Notes: generated by a model not told the origin, from the sequence alone. Shown: positions 12,001-27,000, counted from the stretch's first letter. The stretch: 64,000 bases of DNA from Apostichopus japonicus (GCF_037975245.1 NC_092574.1:22633713-22697712); one strand, 5' to 3'. Program-made: numbers and translations.

Positions 12001-15000
12001 TATTCATAAAGTATATGAACATGAACCGGATATACAAACATCTGCCATCATTATTCACTCACTACCCCACGATCCATCTAGCATCAATGTTTAAACTAGA
12101 AAGTACTTCAATATTTCCATCACTCAGTAACATCCATTCCAGACAATTTTAACAATGCATAAATTAGATGAATAGTATCAATATGCAATGTGCTTGCTGA
12201 CAGCTGGGTGGAATATCTTAATACGTTAGAAGTGTGAGACTCCCTTGACGTGACATTTTTTACGTTTACAGTCTCGATGTAAGGGAACTGGGGGTCGAGG
12301 GTGGATCCAGTCATTTCGGTTTTCCTACCCGGGCCTCAATCATGGCTGACTTTTCTTAGTACCTTATAAAAGCAGGCTGTTATATGTGTGCTGTTGACAT
12401 GGAAGACTCAGAAAGCTGTCTAAAATGTGAGAACTCACCACTTCCGTGATTACACTAATTATCAGTGAAGGTATCCAGCAAGTCACTCTGCCTCCTAGTG
12501 AGACGCTGCTGATGTAACACAGATCAGATCATGTTCACTAAACTTAAATCATTCTGTCCAATAGAAGTCATACTTTACATCCATCTATATATCCAGCTAA
12601 ACTACTACTTATGTTTCAGTTTCTCCTCTCTCCACTGGTCCATCCTATCCAATAACCTGCTAGCCTGTTCACCTACCTGGCTATCCAAATATTCTCCCTA
12701 TCCCCCCCCCCCCCCCCCCAACACACACCTCTTCTAAAAGTACTGTTTTTGTCCTCTAGTCCATTTCTACTGACATTCTATCTACTTGCCCATCCTTCTG
12801 CCTGACTATCCAAATATTCTTTTCTCTATCCCCACCTCAACCCCCCCCCCCCCCTTCCCACCCTCCAAACATCTCTTAAAAGTGTTGTTTTTGTCCTTTA
12901 GTCCATTGTTACCTAACCATCCATCCACTAGACATTCTATCTACCTGCCCTTCCTTCTGCCTGACTATCCAAATATTCTCCCAATCCCCACTTCCCCCCC
13001 CCCCCCCACCCTCCGAACATCTTCTAAAAGTACTGTTTTTGTCCTCTAGTCCATTGCTACCTAACAATCCATCCACTAGGCATTCTATCTACCTGCCCAT
13101 CCTTCTCCCAGGCTATCTAAACACTCTGTCCATCTGTCCTTCAGCTCAACAATACTCACACATCATATTATAACTAAAGGCCTATCTCTCGTCACCTGCT
13201 GTAAATATGTCACAAAATAGACCTAAATACTTAAACCTATGCACAACTCTACTATGCCTTCCATAGTCCACAAACTTGCTTTATTACTTCATATCACCTC
13301 CATCAGAGACCTATATTACTTCACTGTCACTGGCCCAAGATTCAAAACGGCCAAGGAATTTATATTATTTTTGTTACTGAGTGAAGGCAGTTTTCTATAT
13401 ATACCAGAGGTAAATACAATTCTATTCTACACCATACAATACACCAATTAAACAATGCAGTAAACCCACAGCACACAGACCTAGTTTTGGAGATAATTTA
13501 CTACATTTCCTGTGCTCGTGGGGGGGTAAGTTAAGGTCTTGTAAAAATATTTCATCTCACTGACAGATAAAAACAGTCAAAAGGATAAAACCCAACTACT
13601 TAGGCTACCATTTTTAGTGATGGTTCCTATTGAAGTGAGATCAATGGTAATTAGTACAATGTATACTTAAGTACATCCCATCCTATGACATAATGCGGGT
13701 GTTTATCCATGTAAACCACTCTATTAAAGGAATATACACCTTAAAGATGCCTGCAGATACATACAACACAACCACCAAATGTGTCCTCTCGCTTTAAAGC
13801 AGTGCTTTGAATTCAGTCGGTAACTTTAACAGTGATGTGCACAGGATTTCAAAGGTCGGAGGCCTAGCTCCAAGTTTCCCCTGGCTGCGAAAGGTAGGGG
13901 GGGGGCACAAAGTTTTTATTGACAGGTTGTAGGTAGATCAAAACTTTGAGGAACGACGATTACGGCTACTTGAAATTTAAAACTCTAAAGCTAATCAACT
14001 ATATCGTTTTTAGATCATAGTAAAAACAGTACCGAAAACATTCCACCTAAACCACTCAAACACCTCCCCCCCCCTCCCCATCCACAAAGAAAATAGTTCT
14101 CCAAACTTGTCTGGACTTGATCTGATGCTAACGATAACGTTGTCGTTTATTCTTTAGCTATTACAAATTATTCTGAAAAGTGCAGTTCTTTTAGAAATTG
14201 TGACTCACACCCTGAACCTGTTTTAATGGAATCTTTCGTCCTTCTGTACTCTAGGTAAAGTTGTAGAAAAACAACTTCAGACCTTCAACCACCAATACAA
14301 AGATTTTGTTAATAATAGCTTCTAAAAAGCCACCACATATTATGCTCTGTATCTTTGTCATTTTGTTATCTTATTTCTGACAATGGTAACGAAAAAACAA
14401 TAGCGACAAACATTCCAGAATAAATTCAATCTTTTTTTCTCTCTCTTTCCGTTTTCTCGGTTTCAATTATTCTACATGTTATATATTGCTTTGAAGGTGT
14501 TCTACCTTCATTGGGCACCCAGGTAGAGAATAAATTATACCGCATGTTTTGTCTCTCCAAAGAAATATGTTACCCTCTCCTTTCAAAAATGTGCAAACCT
14601 TCCAGAACATGGTTTTAGAGGCTCACTGCTTGCAAGACCACGATTGGCAGCTTTTGATTCACTTGTAGACAGATATACGATTTCCGACTCAAAGAACCAA
14701 ATAGAACATGACCTACGATGAGCGGAACAGTTTGTTTGTTGTGAAGAATTGCAGGAGTTTGTTACAATTTACAGCTCTGTCGTTAGTGGAGGTCTGCTTC
14801 CACCGATAAAAGACAGGAGGTGGATTGATTCTACATTAACTGTTGTTTTAACTTTAGTGCTACTTCACTGAAATACGACTGAGAGCTGCAGAAAGACGTG
14901 GTCCCTGTCAGACGTCGACCGGGATAGATGAGGGAATCGATACGAATAAAGTTTCACGGTAGTCTAGCGTCTTCACGAGTACGAAAACCAAAAGATCTGC

Positions 15001-18000
15001 AAGATCTGACTCGAGAGATCTTTCCTTTGATCAAAAGATCATCACCAAAAATGAACTATCATTCACTAGATGCGATTCACTAAGAATTGAGAGAGATACA
15101 AAATGTTTTTTTTTAATGAAAAGCAGACAAAAGAGATGGGGGGGGGCGAGAAGAGATGGGGGGCGAAAAGAGAGGGGCTATTAACTCATTCACCTCTTGA
15201 GTAGTTTTGACAACGTTACTTCACCTGGGTACCTCAAATGCTGTATATTTTAATTTACTGTTGTTATTTATTATGCTTTATTTTTGAAACATCAAAACGA
15301 GGTCCCAGAGAAAGGTTCATCAACTGACATAGATAACTTTGACATAAACAGGTACCATGATGGCATGATACCGATTATAACTCATAAACTCAGGGTGGGG
15401 ACAGCTCTGATGTATTATAACAGAAACTACTTTTATGTGAGTCAATAAAGAGGGACATACACAGCGTTTTTATCTTCTTTGTATAATGTTGTTTACAGAG
15501 ACAGAAGAAAGTTATTGTCTTAAGAGCTTAAGTGAGCGCCAAAGTGAACCTACAAGGATTCAACTCAGATTTGAAACGACCTGTCCTCAGATACTCGTCA
15601 AAATATCTACAGCACGGATGAAAGTTTTGATTGAAAAACAAAACTTTGCAGAGCAATTTGGCACAGTGGCACATCAATGAAATGCGTACCTTGATGTTTT
15701 TCTTTTTCTCTATCTTTTTTTTTACTCTTTCGTCCCTTTCTGAATTACAGTTCTTTTAAAAATCTGATGTCCTTCAGAATAGCTAAAGAATCAAATCCAA
15801 CAACTTCTTGGGTAGATCCTAGCATTAGCAAAAGTGATGACAAACAGTGTGCGACCAATTTAATTATTAAACAAGGAAACAAATCATATAAAGAACTTCC
15901 CCCCTCTTTCTCTGTGCATCTTTGATTTTGACGGCTCCTCAACGAGAGATTGCCTAACGCCTGTCAGTCACCATTAAATCATGCACGCAGAGGAGGAAAC
16001 ACGTCAACAGCTAATATTTGACCAGGACGGAGTTATTGGATTTGGATAATATCTGCCAAACCTTTTCGTAAACTGATACACCACATTGAACTAACACTGT
16101 ATCTTAAAAAGACATTGAAAGTGCAGTGACATCACCCCCCCCCCCTTCCCTTCAACTTTCCCACATTTCGAACCTACAGATATGTCATTAAGCAGCAGTG
16201 CTAACGAGCTGTAATTATAGCCACTTCATCAAATGCTACGAACGGCGGATTTGATTATAAAGGCCAATCACCGTCGTGCTATTTACTGAGTTTAATGAAT
16301 AGAGTTAAACAACCTCCTTTTGAAAGTGATCTTTGTTTTTGTTTCAACAGAAATGACACTTATGACAATAACAAACACAACAATTAAATTGTTCAATTCA
16401 AAGAGAATGTCTTTAAATTGAGTTCATAATGGCCATTTTGGTTGTTAGATTTTTATAGCAAAAAGGTTATCATAATAATAATGTGTCAGAATTGATGTAC
16501 GGAATGTTGACTGAAAATTTATCAACACATTTTTCAAAATCAGAATAAAATGTTTGGGACTCAGATCAGCAAAACCTCAGCAGAAACCAGCACAGCATTA
16601 CACCACCTAAAATCAGCCCACCTAAATCTGCCCACCTAAATCAGCCCACCTCAATGTCCCCACATTCATCAGCCCAAGTGTATATTCTGACAAGGTTCAC
16701 AAGCATCTCAACTACAAAGCAGTTGTTGCTTTTAGGCATGTCTGTGCCGATACACTCAGTCTTTAGATATATGATCGAATAGGCTTAGACAACATGGCTT
16801 GTTAGTTAACGAGTATTTCTTTATCTTCTCTCAACTATGTGTTCTACATCTGTATAATTAATTCTCATTAATTTAGTCTCAGTTAGACTCATGGAAAGGA
16901 TAATGAGGGCAGTATATCATTTTACATTAGATGGAATAATATGTAAGCACATTTTGAATGATAATGCCATGCCATATGAAGACCTTTGTACAATTTAAGC
17001 GATTCCTAACTTTCTGTACCGGTCGATTTTCTGGCATTGCTCATGAATTATGATTTACACAGGGTCTCTTTTTCAAATGATAGAGGGCTGTTTGCTTTTG
17101 GTGATGTAGGTCTTTGATTTGTATTAAGAGAATGTGACATTCCAGAGAGAGATTCAATGTACCATATGTTGCTATTGCTGAAGAGATATGAAATAGTTAC
17201 AAACTTATAAGAGATTCAATGTGTTATGTGTGCTATTATTGACAAGATATGAAGGTATCTATAACTTATATGGCGATTTTGTGTAGCATTTGTACTATAT
17301 CATTGATCAGGAATGGCATCAGTTAACTTAATGTGCAAGTAGGAAACAGTAGAAGTTATAAAATATCTGACAGGTAAGAAACTTTCTTTTATATACAGAA
17401 AGAGCTTCATGAATGTGAGAGAGTGAGCATAAACAGCCAAAACAAAATTAAAAAATAAAAACCCCACCAAACTAAAACACTCAGCAAAACAGTATGCTAC
17501 ATCCCTGTATGTTAGGGAATTTAATCCAATTAAGGAACTGTGTTTAATATACCATGAAATATATCATAAATAGCATTATATAACATTATATAACACTTAC
17601 GAGGTAATACTGTAGTTTTACTTTAATTAAAATCCAACGGTTTCGAAGAGTATCTTCATATAAACAATCCAATGATATTCTGGTACAGTAAGGAGATTAA
17701 TGGTTAAATCCAATGCACAGAGGATTAGTAAAGAGAAGATCAGACGCAGGATGCGATTAGCATGACATAAATTTGGTTAATATAAAACTGGCAAAGTTTG
17801 TAGATGCAAGCGATAGTTTTTCTTTTAAATTTATGCCCAGTAATAAGTCAAAAGATACCATGGGAATAGCCTTCTCCACCAGATATGCTAAATGCATGTT
17901 TGCAGGACGGAGCTTAGGCTGACAGAAAAAGAATCAAGAAAAGATAGGTTCTTGTGTTAGGCTAGGGAAGAGTGAGAAGAAAGTACATTAATCATATCCC

Positions 18001-21000
18001 AAAGATACAGAATACAGAAAGTACACTAGTGAAAGGTTGTTTTTGAAATATAAAACAGAAAATAAAACAAAGAAAGTTTTAAAGGTAGTATGAAAAGAAA
18101 GGTTAATTACTTTTGTCTTGCTGATAGACTGTACATGTCACTAGTAACATAAAAACCTTATATGGTAGAAAAGGCAATTTGCCAGTAAAACCTTAGTACA
18201 TGTTATACATGCACAGGGTTGCATTTCCTTACAAAACTTAAAAAATGTCCCATCAGATTGATTAACAAGGTTTGTGCAGTGTTTGTTTCATTGCTATGAG
18301 ATATACCTTAGTGCAGTTATCAATTTGAATGCTATGAGGTATACCTTTATTAGTGTAGTGTTCCATTTCAGTGCTATGAGGTATTGCTTAGTGTGAACGA
18401 ACCTCCATGTAATGTTATAAATTATACCTTAGTGTCAATCTCCATTTGAATGCTATAATGTATTCCTCAGTGCAGTTTTCCATATCAATGTTATGAGGTA
18501 TACCTTAGTGTACTTACAGTATGCATGTACCACTTACATGCACTGAAATATTTGTTACTGCAGATCTCCAGCTAAATGCTATGAGGTATGTCTTAGTGCA
18601 GTTATCCATTTGCATACTATGAGGTATAGATTAGTGTACAAACGGGACCATGAACGTAAACAACTTTCTGTACCATTTCTAGCTTCATCTACCAAAGAAG
18701 TGCCTAGTCTGCATATATGCTAATTGCTGATATTTGGGTTTGAAAGTAAACAAATGTTTCTTTTAGCATTAAAACATATCTTTAGAACACTATAGATGCA
18801 ACAAAATTACACTTTGCGCTGCACATTGAAATAACTGTATCATGGCTGTGATGGTGTAACTGTTTGATGTTTGTTGTGATCAACCAATCATTAATATTGC
18901 AGAGTTTCTAGAGTCCAATGTACAATTACCAGTGATGAAAACCAAGATATTTTTAGGTATGTATGCCTTCCATTTATATATATTTATTTATGTGTTCTGT
19001 TTGTTATATTTTGTATGTTTTATATGTGCAGGGATCCTGGGGAGAACACTGGTTGGTTACGAATAAAGTTAATAAAATAATAAAATAAAATAAAAAGATA
19101 CACTAGTTTCGGCTTAACAAAGAATAGAGGATAACACAAAGAAATGTCGTATTAGTATAAAATATCATTGCACTATTGAAGAGAGTTTTAATAGAGAAGT
19201 TTACAGAAGCCAGAGCTTGCAGAAATATCTGTTGCTTGTGTTGGGCTCATTGATAGATATTGTTGTAAACCTCAACAGCTATAATAATCTGTAGTGTTTA
19301 TTTTAGTGCTGTGATAAAAAACAAATGCCAGGATTACAATTTCGTCATAACAAAATCAATTTGCTTGAAATAATGACACACTAAGATTTTTAATTGTAGA
19401 AGAAATATTTCATAGAGTAATAGTACTGTTTCATTACATCAAAGCATATCAAAGCTTATAAATAAGCTAAAACTACAAAAAGGGCAGAAAGTTTTCTTGT
19501 ATCCTAACTAAACCCAAGGAGGAGAAAATAAGGTTTATAGTGGGGCTACTTATGAGAGATAACAACTTACATTCTGTGAAATTTACTTTATGCACTTTCC
19601 TGTGCTATCCATGCCAACTCACAGGTTGTTTTCCCTAGCTAGTTGTTGGTTAGGCCAGGGTGTTGCAAGATAGGCTACACCATTATTTGGTGGTAAGATT
19701 TCTGTGAGTTGGGTGGCCACTGGTGCAGTAAAGTGCATAAGTGAATTGTCCAAAAGGAGTTCCTGTTATAGGAATAATATTGCTCTTTAATGTTCAATTT
19801 ATGGCGCAGATCTCAAAAATGATTTGAGTTTGATCACCGACAATACTGTTGCCAACAAATTCAGCAAACATTTTTTTAATGCTTTGGGAACTAAAAGAAC
19901 AAAATTTACCTCATCATGTTTCTATGTCTTCCTCGTTTTGTTTTATTCTGTGATCCATTTTATGCCATTCTGTGATGAACATTTACCAAGTTTACTTTTC
20001 AGGAGTAACCTTCGACCAAATTTGGCACTTTTTTTGAAATCATAACATACAATTAGTTTATAAGACACAACAACCTAAGTTTATTTTTTGATAGCCTTTA
20101 TCCGACCAGACAACAAACAGAATGTAAGAGTTTGAAAAGTTTTAAAGAGACAATTTTGTCAAAAGGGACTTTTGTCATAAATAGTTGCTTTAAATAAAGG
20201 CATAAAAGATTTTTTTTTAAATTCCAGCAAGTGAAGTTTTATAGCAGCTTAAAGATTAGCTATATAACTAATATTGATGCCATAAACTAAAACATAACTA
20301 AAATAAATCCAACACAGACCATTCTTATGTTTTGCATGATATATCATTATGCATGTAGTTGCAATTCAATTTAATTTTGTAATTATGTAACTATTGCAAT
20401 TATGTAACTAATTATGTAACTTCCTGGGATGTTTTCTATGTTCGCTGTGAAACAATACATTCCTCTTGTCAAAAAATGTGTCACCACCTGGAAATAAACC
20501 ACTAGGATAGTACAACATACACAAAACCTCTCCTCACATCTCCCCCCCCCTCCCATCCTCATCCCCACACCAAGTAAATGTAAAACAGCAGTGAAATCTT
20601 TTGTAAAATTCAACAAACAGTGCCACAAGCTGATACTTCCAGCCCATAGCACAAACCCCCCCCTCCCCTTCCCCTTTGTTCACCCTCAAACCTTCATCTT
20701 CCCTCTTCACCTCTATCACCCTCTTCCCCCACCCCCTCCTCCCTCCCCTCCCACTGCCTTACCCAGGTGTAAACAAACTACTCATTTTTTCTAGCTAATT
20801 TTCTAGCCAATTTCCATTGTATTTTTATGATCAGTGGCTGAATAAATATCTATCTACATATCTATCTATAGCTGCTCACACAAACTGTATCATGTGTGAT
20901 TTGATAGTTCTATGGATACCTTATCCAAACGCAACTGTTTTCAGCTCTCATATAAAGTTTTATGAACTCTTTCTTGATATAGGTGCTTGCAGAGATATTT

Positions 21001-24000
21001 GCATAAACATACATACAGCAAGATGTGTGAATATATCCAGAGTTGCACTACAGAATCACTACTCACTGAGTCTTTTCTTTCTACGATGTTTCGAGGCCAT
21101 GTTGGTCTCTAAAGTTAGAGATTGATATCCGGCAAAAAATATATATCAAGTTCTTAAAACAGATTCATAAATGGTCCGTCACCCAGTCATTTACATAACT
21201 GTATTCCAATATACTATGATGTCAAATTGTTCAAATCTTACCTAGAACTTGCCTTTTACCCAAAACCATCTAAGTTTATAGCAATGTCAACACATATGCA
21301 CCAATTTGAATTTATGCTCTTATGTTTCTATTCATTTAAATCTATCAAAATTTCCAAAAAAGGGTCCAAAAATTCACCTCATTTGGTTACATCTCACAGA
21401 AGCATCGATTATATCCTACCAGGATTTTCTTCATCCTCACTAGAAAGTTTGAACTAACATAAATAATCAGTTTACCATTCAAACACTATTTCCCACGTGG
21501 CACCTTACTAACTCTTAACATTTCTTAATAATATTTCCTATCGAGATTTCGTTTCTGCTAAGCATCTTTCTAATTCAGTCTGCAAAAAGTTTGACAGATG
21601 ACCTATGATGAATACCTATCACTTGAGTAAAGGAATGACTAAAAATCCAATGGGGAAACTAGATGACAGCTACAAGGGGAAGAAATGGCAGTAGCAACTT
21701 TCTAAATGTATAATTCTACAAAACCATTCTGCAACATGAAGGGAATGTTACTTTGCTAATGCTTCACTAATTGATGCGGAATGCATTTGGCACCTGACAA
21801 CAATGGGGGGGGGGGGTGCTGATACTAACAGGGTAATGGCAATACTCTGAAGTCAACACCAATCAAACTGCCATCGATGAAATTTTAAGAGTATCTTTAT
21901 CAACTTCATGCAAAGGAGTAATTCAAGACAAGAATAACAACATTCTTTGGCTATATACTGAACACACAACCAATTGGTCAGTTTATTGTAAAGACAATCT
22001 TTTAGTGTTATTTCAAATTTTGTTTATACTGAGGGTAGAGAAAATTGTCTGTTCCATAACATTTTTGGATATTGTGTGAGGGTCTGAAAAACTTTGACCC
22101 AGGATCTTCCATGCACTCATTTGCTAAATCAGAAAGAAAACATACTTTATTACTATTATTTTATTTTATTTTTATTATCGATCCCAACTCTGATGTATAG
22201 GGTGTGTATCAATGTGCATGTGTGTTCACAAGTATATACAGACATATACAAACATAGATGAAAGCACAACCTGGCTGAGAGGGAAAATGAAAATGGTTAA
22301 GCTCTTTCAGGAAGCTCTGAAATAGGCACAGCTTAAAGTTATCAGTATTGACCCGAACTTTCAGCTAGCTTAACGAAGCTTTCAAGTGTATCTTTCAGGA
22401 AGTTGTGACCGTCCAACTTATTCACAGGTCATGGAAGTGACTTCTCTTCGTCTGGTAAATGTCTCAGTGAGAAACAATGCTATGAGAGTTGCAGTGAAAT
22501 TTTGTTCTTGTAGCAGAAGGGCACTGGTGACCACTATTTAATAGTCTAGCATATTTTGGGGTCAACAAGGATGAACTTCAAGCTAACAGCCAGTGCTGAG
22601 TAAATACTTTTCATACAGCGCGTCAAGTCTGTCATCATATTGACCGAATAATCAATCGAGATAAATAGCAAATCTTTTACACAAGAGCCATGACAAGTAT
22701 GGTGACCAGTTTAAGCCAGTTTATGGCTGATTCCCTAATCAAGGGGGGCTCTGTTGCTGTGCCCTTTTCAAGTGTTACTTTCAACCGTGATGGGGCTAAA
22801 GTTAAACAAGGCTATGAATATCATGTTACATGAGCAAATCAATAGAGGGCACTGTTCAAGAAAGGAGTTTCTTAAAAACATTTCCTGGTTTCTTCTGCCT
22901 TTTTTTGCCTTTTTTTACAGAAAGAGATAAAGCAATAAAGCCTAATTAATGTGTTTTGTTCCAAACGTCTCCATTTAAAAGAAAAGTACTAACAGAGTTT
23001 CATAATTCAATCATTAATGACAACGCTGTTTGCCATTCTTAGATTGGATGTCACATTATTCAGGAAGATATTTTTTCCAGAACCTCTCTGAAACTCCTTT
23101 CATGAACAGTCAAGTGCAAAAATCAAAACTTAAAATGAGAAAAACAAAATAATGATGACGATGATTATGATGAGGGGGGGTGGATGATAAGTAGACCATC
23201 ACCAAAGGAATGTTAATGACTAAAAATTAAAATTAAAATTAGTAAAAATGAGTGAAGGTGGGATGTGAAATTACCTTGACTTTTCTCTGCCCTCCCTATA
23301 ACAGGAATCAAGAGGACACCATTGATCGGCTCATTAACTTTCTCATCAAAAAGTTTAGACTACGTTAAATATCCATAAACTCAACCATTCTAACGATTGA
23401 CTAAAATGTATCTTAAGTCTGAAGTTTGTGGATATCATTTTTTGCCAAGTTAACATCATCTCCCCTAACCCCCCACCCCACCCCACCCCCCTCCCTACCC
23501 CTTCAGTCTAACTGTCATTTATACCACTGTATTCCTTTTTGCACTTATTACAAGGCACTTAGTAAGCAAAGCAAGCTTTCATTCCAACAATGCAATTGCA
23601 AACATCAATATTTTAATAGACCATTTTGAACCATTTCGAACATCATCAAGCCAAACTTAAAATTGTGAATGTTTCAGGCAAGTTGACCAAATCGTCTGAA
23701 AGCTGTATCTGTGAGTGTTTATGCAAGAAACTGTTAAAAGCTTGACATCTAGCAGAAATTTAAACCATGAATAGCTTACCACTACAACCACTTTCCTAAT
23801 TTACAAGATCATGTTTATCAGTGTTGGCTTTCAGTCCAAATTCTTCAGCTTAATAAGGTAAACCCATTCCGAGTATTTGATGCAGAGATAAATTGAGGGT
23901 GGGGATAGTGTAACAAAAAGATAATTTGTCCTCGTGAATATAAAGCAAACAAAAGAACATAAGAAACTTGCATGCATAACAGTTATATGAGGACAAATTC

Positions 24001-27000
24001 CCAGATGTCACAATCTTCTCTCCGAGTGAAGAAAGCCTCTTTCAAAAAGGAAAATGTGGGAAATTGGTGCAGTTTAAATGTTAAACCCCTTGACACGGAT
24101 GAAGACTGTTGATAAAAAGCACTGGTGACTTAAATAAATCACATGCTTGGTGAAGGCTATCTACATCTCTGCTTTGCTGGACTCCTCGTACAATTTATTC
24201 TCATCAAATAAAACATAGATTTTAGAGGAAGAAATCTGCATCTCATTTTTCATAGATAATGCTATTGATCCTCTTTGTTAACAAATGAATGAATTATACA
24301 TAATTAACGGTGATCCAGTGAAAAATTCAATTTTGCAAAGGTTTTGTTTAGATTTTAAAATCGATATGTATCGACCCCCTTAAGGTTTTGGCACAATTTC
24401 TGTATTGATACGAACATTTCTCATCAGTAACAGTATGTTTATAAAATAGAAAGTGTTCATTTCCAAATAATAAAATTCCTGACTTCACTGTAGATACGAA
24501 TATGAGGCTGCCCCTGCTTTTTAAGCAATTATTCTGTTAATTTTCTGACAAAACTAAGCCTTTATCCCCACTACATGCACTACTTCTACTTCCATAACCT
24601 TATGAATCCCATAAGCATTCAATACAACACAGAATCTACCAACATTCTTCCTCTGTAAAGTTATGTATACACACAGGAACACAAATATGAACAAAATGAA
24701 AAAGAGCTGTCAAGGTTTGACCGATGGACAAACGAAAGTGGACAGAGAGAGAGAGAAGTCCACCTGTGTGATTATAAATGACAGATTCGTTGTTAATGGA
24801 TCAAATCAGCAACAGAGATAGGACATTGTCAACTCACCACATCCCGATAGATAGTTGCTCTCAGCCGGTGGACGTCCATGTCCTGCAGCAGCCTCTCTAT
24901 GTCTCTGACCGGGGACAAAGGGCTGGCCAGGTTCTCCACGATGTTCTGTGAGGACGTAATCAAGATCGATAAAGTATTATTTTAACTTACGATCTTTCAA
25001 TCTGTCACAGATGTGGCCTTTGGTATAAACCACTGGAACTACCCACCTTAGCTAAACCAACAGTGTACAGGGGCCCAATCTATCAACCTTTCGTCACTAG
25101 GGATGCAGGCCACGCAGCCAAGTCACATTATTCAATTTCTTCTTCGGTTACAGCGCAGATTATCACAGAAGAGGGACTTGGAATGTTATAGAAAAGTGAC
25201 TGACTAGGGGGACATTAGAAATATCTTGTAATTTAATGTGATATAGACCAAAGGTTCCCAACAGATGACCCAGAAGAGCCTACAAAATACTGTAGAATCC
25301 AGCCAGCAAAACAAAACAATTGTCCTACAGCTGACCCTCAAGACCTTAGGCTTGAACACTGTACCGGCAAATTGCACATTAACCAATCTACGTATAGAGG
25401 GATTTTGATTTTCTCTGACCATTTGCTCCAACCAATATTTCTCTGTGAAATACAGGGTTCCTGCACCATAAGGAAAATAATGAATTTTCCATGATCTCTG
25501 CCATTTTTACAAAAATTCCATGACTTTTCCAGCCAGGCCTGGAAAATGAAAATCAAACTTCATGACTTTTCCAGGCGCGGGAACCCTGTTACGACACTTG
25601 AAACCCCTGGCATGGAAAAATCTGCAGATGTTCTACAAAGGTATACATGATGGTATATAATAATCATCATCACAACAACAACGACAACACTAATAATAAT
25701 AATACCAAATTTATACAGTGCTCTAATCAGTCAAGATGTGCTCTACAGCGCTTTACAACGAGAACAAATTACTGGATGAAACAGACTTATTAGGCTACCT
25801 GAAATAAATACCATTTAACTTTAACGTTTTAGCTGCCACATTGAAAGCCCGGACCCGTAATACTTTGTCTGACTCAGACCAATCCAACCTTACAGGTACA
25901 TGAAGCAGTAACATATGTACATTAAATATATTAACATGGAATCAATTAGAGACTGTTGTAAATGGTTGTGTAGCCTCAATCAGTGTCTGGATGCTACCAG
26001 TGGGGGGGGGGGACACCGACCTTACAGGTACATCAAGCAGTAACATATGTACATTAAATATATTAACATGGAATCGATTAGAGACCTTTGTAGATGGTTG
26101 TGTAGCCTCAATCAGTGTCTGGATGCTACCAGTGGGGGATACAGGTTCTTTGTTATCACCAGCACTGAAGCTCTGCCTACTGGGTGTGGGCGATGGGTTG
26201 GTGCGGTACCTGCACTCCAAAACATTACGGATGGCACAGAAACAGGCTGGAAGAGAGGGTGAATAGTGAGAGCCAAAAAAAAAAAATTTAGTTAGGTACA
26301 AGTTCATTAATTCGACAGAGATATATTAACGATTTGAGTGTCAGTCCATCCAAAGTAATGTTTCTATCAGAAATTGTATTTGTTCTTTTGGGGGTTTTCA
26401 GAGGTAACAATAATAATATAATAAGAACATTCTATGATTACTGCATATCGCTGATAAGTTCCTCGTCACAATGTTTCCCAAAAGTGTCTCAATATCATTG
26501 ATTTCATTAAATAACCTAATCAACAGACTGAAATGAAGTAATAATACTAATAAGTAACAATACTGCAATTACTGCTTTCCTTTCTACCTTCTTGCAAAAT
26601 CATCTTTCTTAGTAATTCATGTTTGCTTATTAGAGTGAGTCCCTCTCTCTCTCTCTCTTTGAGGTCATATCCTGTAAGGTCACAGGGTCAAAGAGAGAGA
26701 GATTGATCCTACTATTGGAGAATATAAACCTGTGATATATTTCTTACTTAGTCTAAGACACTGTCGAAGGATCCCTCCCTTGGTCATATTCTTCTCACTC
26801 TCCAAGTCAGCAAAGTTCTGGTTGCTAGCGAAGACCAACACATCAACCAGATTCATGATTCGGTTGATGAACGAGATACCGACTTCCAACGGCAGGTTTT
26901 GCGTCGGTTCAATTATGTCTGGCTCCTGTTAAGAATTGTGAGGTGAAAGTCTGAATTAGATTGATCGTTAATTAGGTCAGTAGGTTAAGTAATAATCAGC

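Larger units (their letters stand above)
9334..24837 (-). other. NBEA intron w23-w24, 15.5 kb
   Basis: The largest intron here. I searched both strands for a nested gene, in particular the single-exon mab21-like gene (about 359 codons) nested in vertebrate NBEA/LRBA introns. No open frame exceeds about 100 codons and none is recognisable. Recognisable contents are a 145-bp poly-C-bearing tandem repeat (12640-13120), short tandem repeats (16590-16670, 17148-17290, 18280-18640), a retroelement tail (18990-19096), and pyrimidine-rich stretches near 20540-20760 and 23460-23510. A hairpin with 11-bp perfect arms (10286-10296 and 10356-10366) is also present. The remainder shows nothing I can name. 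Confidence 0.8.
24946..26085 (-). other. NBEA intron w22-w23
   Basis: 1140 bp containing a TIR element (25453-25588), a retroelement tail (25686-25765) and most of a 132-bp tandem duplication (25888-26138). Confidence 0.85.

Noticed and set aside
14880-15060. Possible internal promoter or CpG-richer patch with several GATC/AGATCT sites
   Set aside because: Slightly higher CpG than the surroundings, but no TATA, initiator or downstream exon could be supported.
9334-24837. Nested mab21-like gene in a neurobeachin intron
   Set aside because: Expected from vertebrate gene structure, but no open frame near 359 codons and no mab21 motif appears on either strand. It may be in an intron outside the window.
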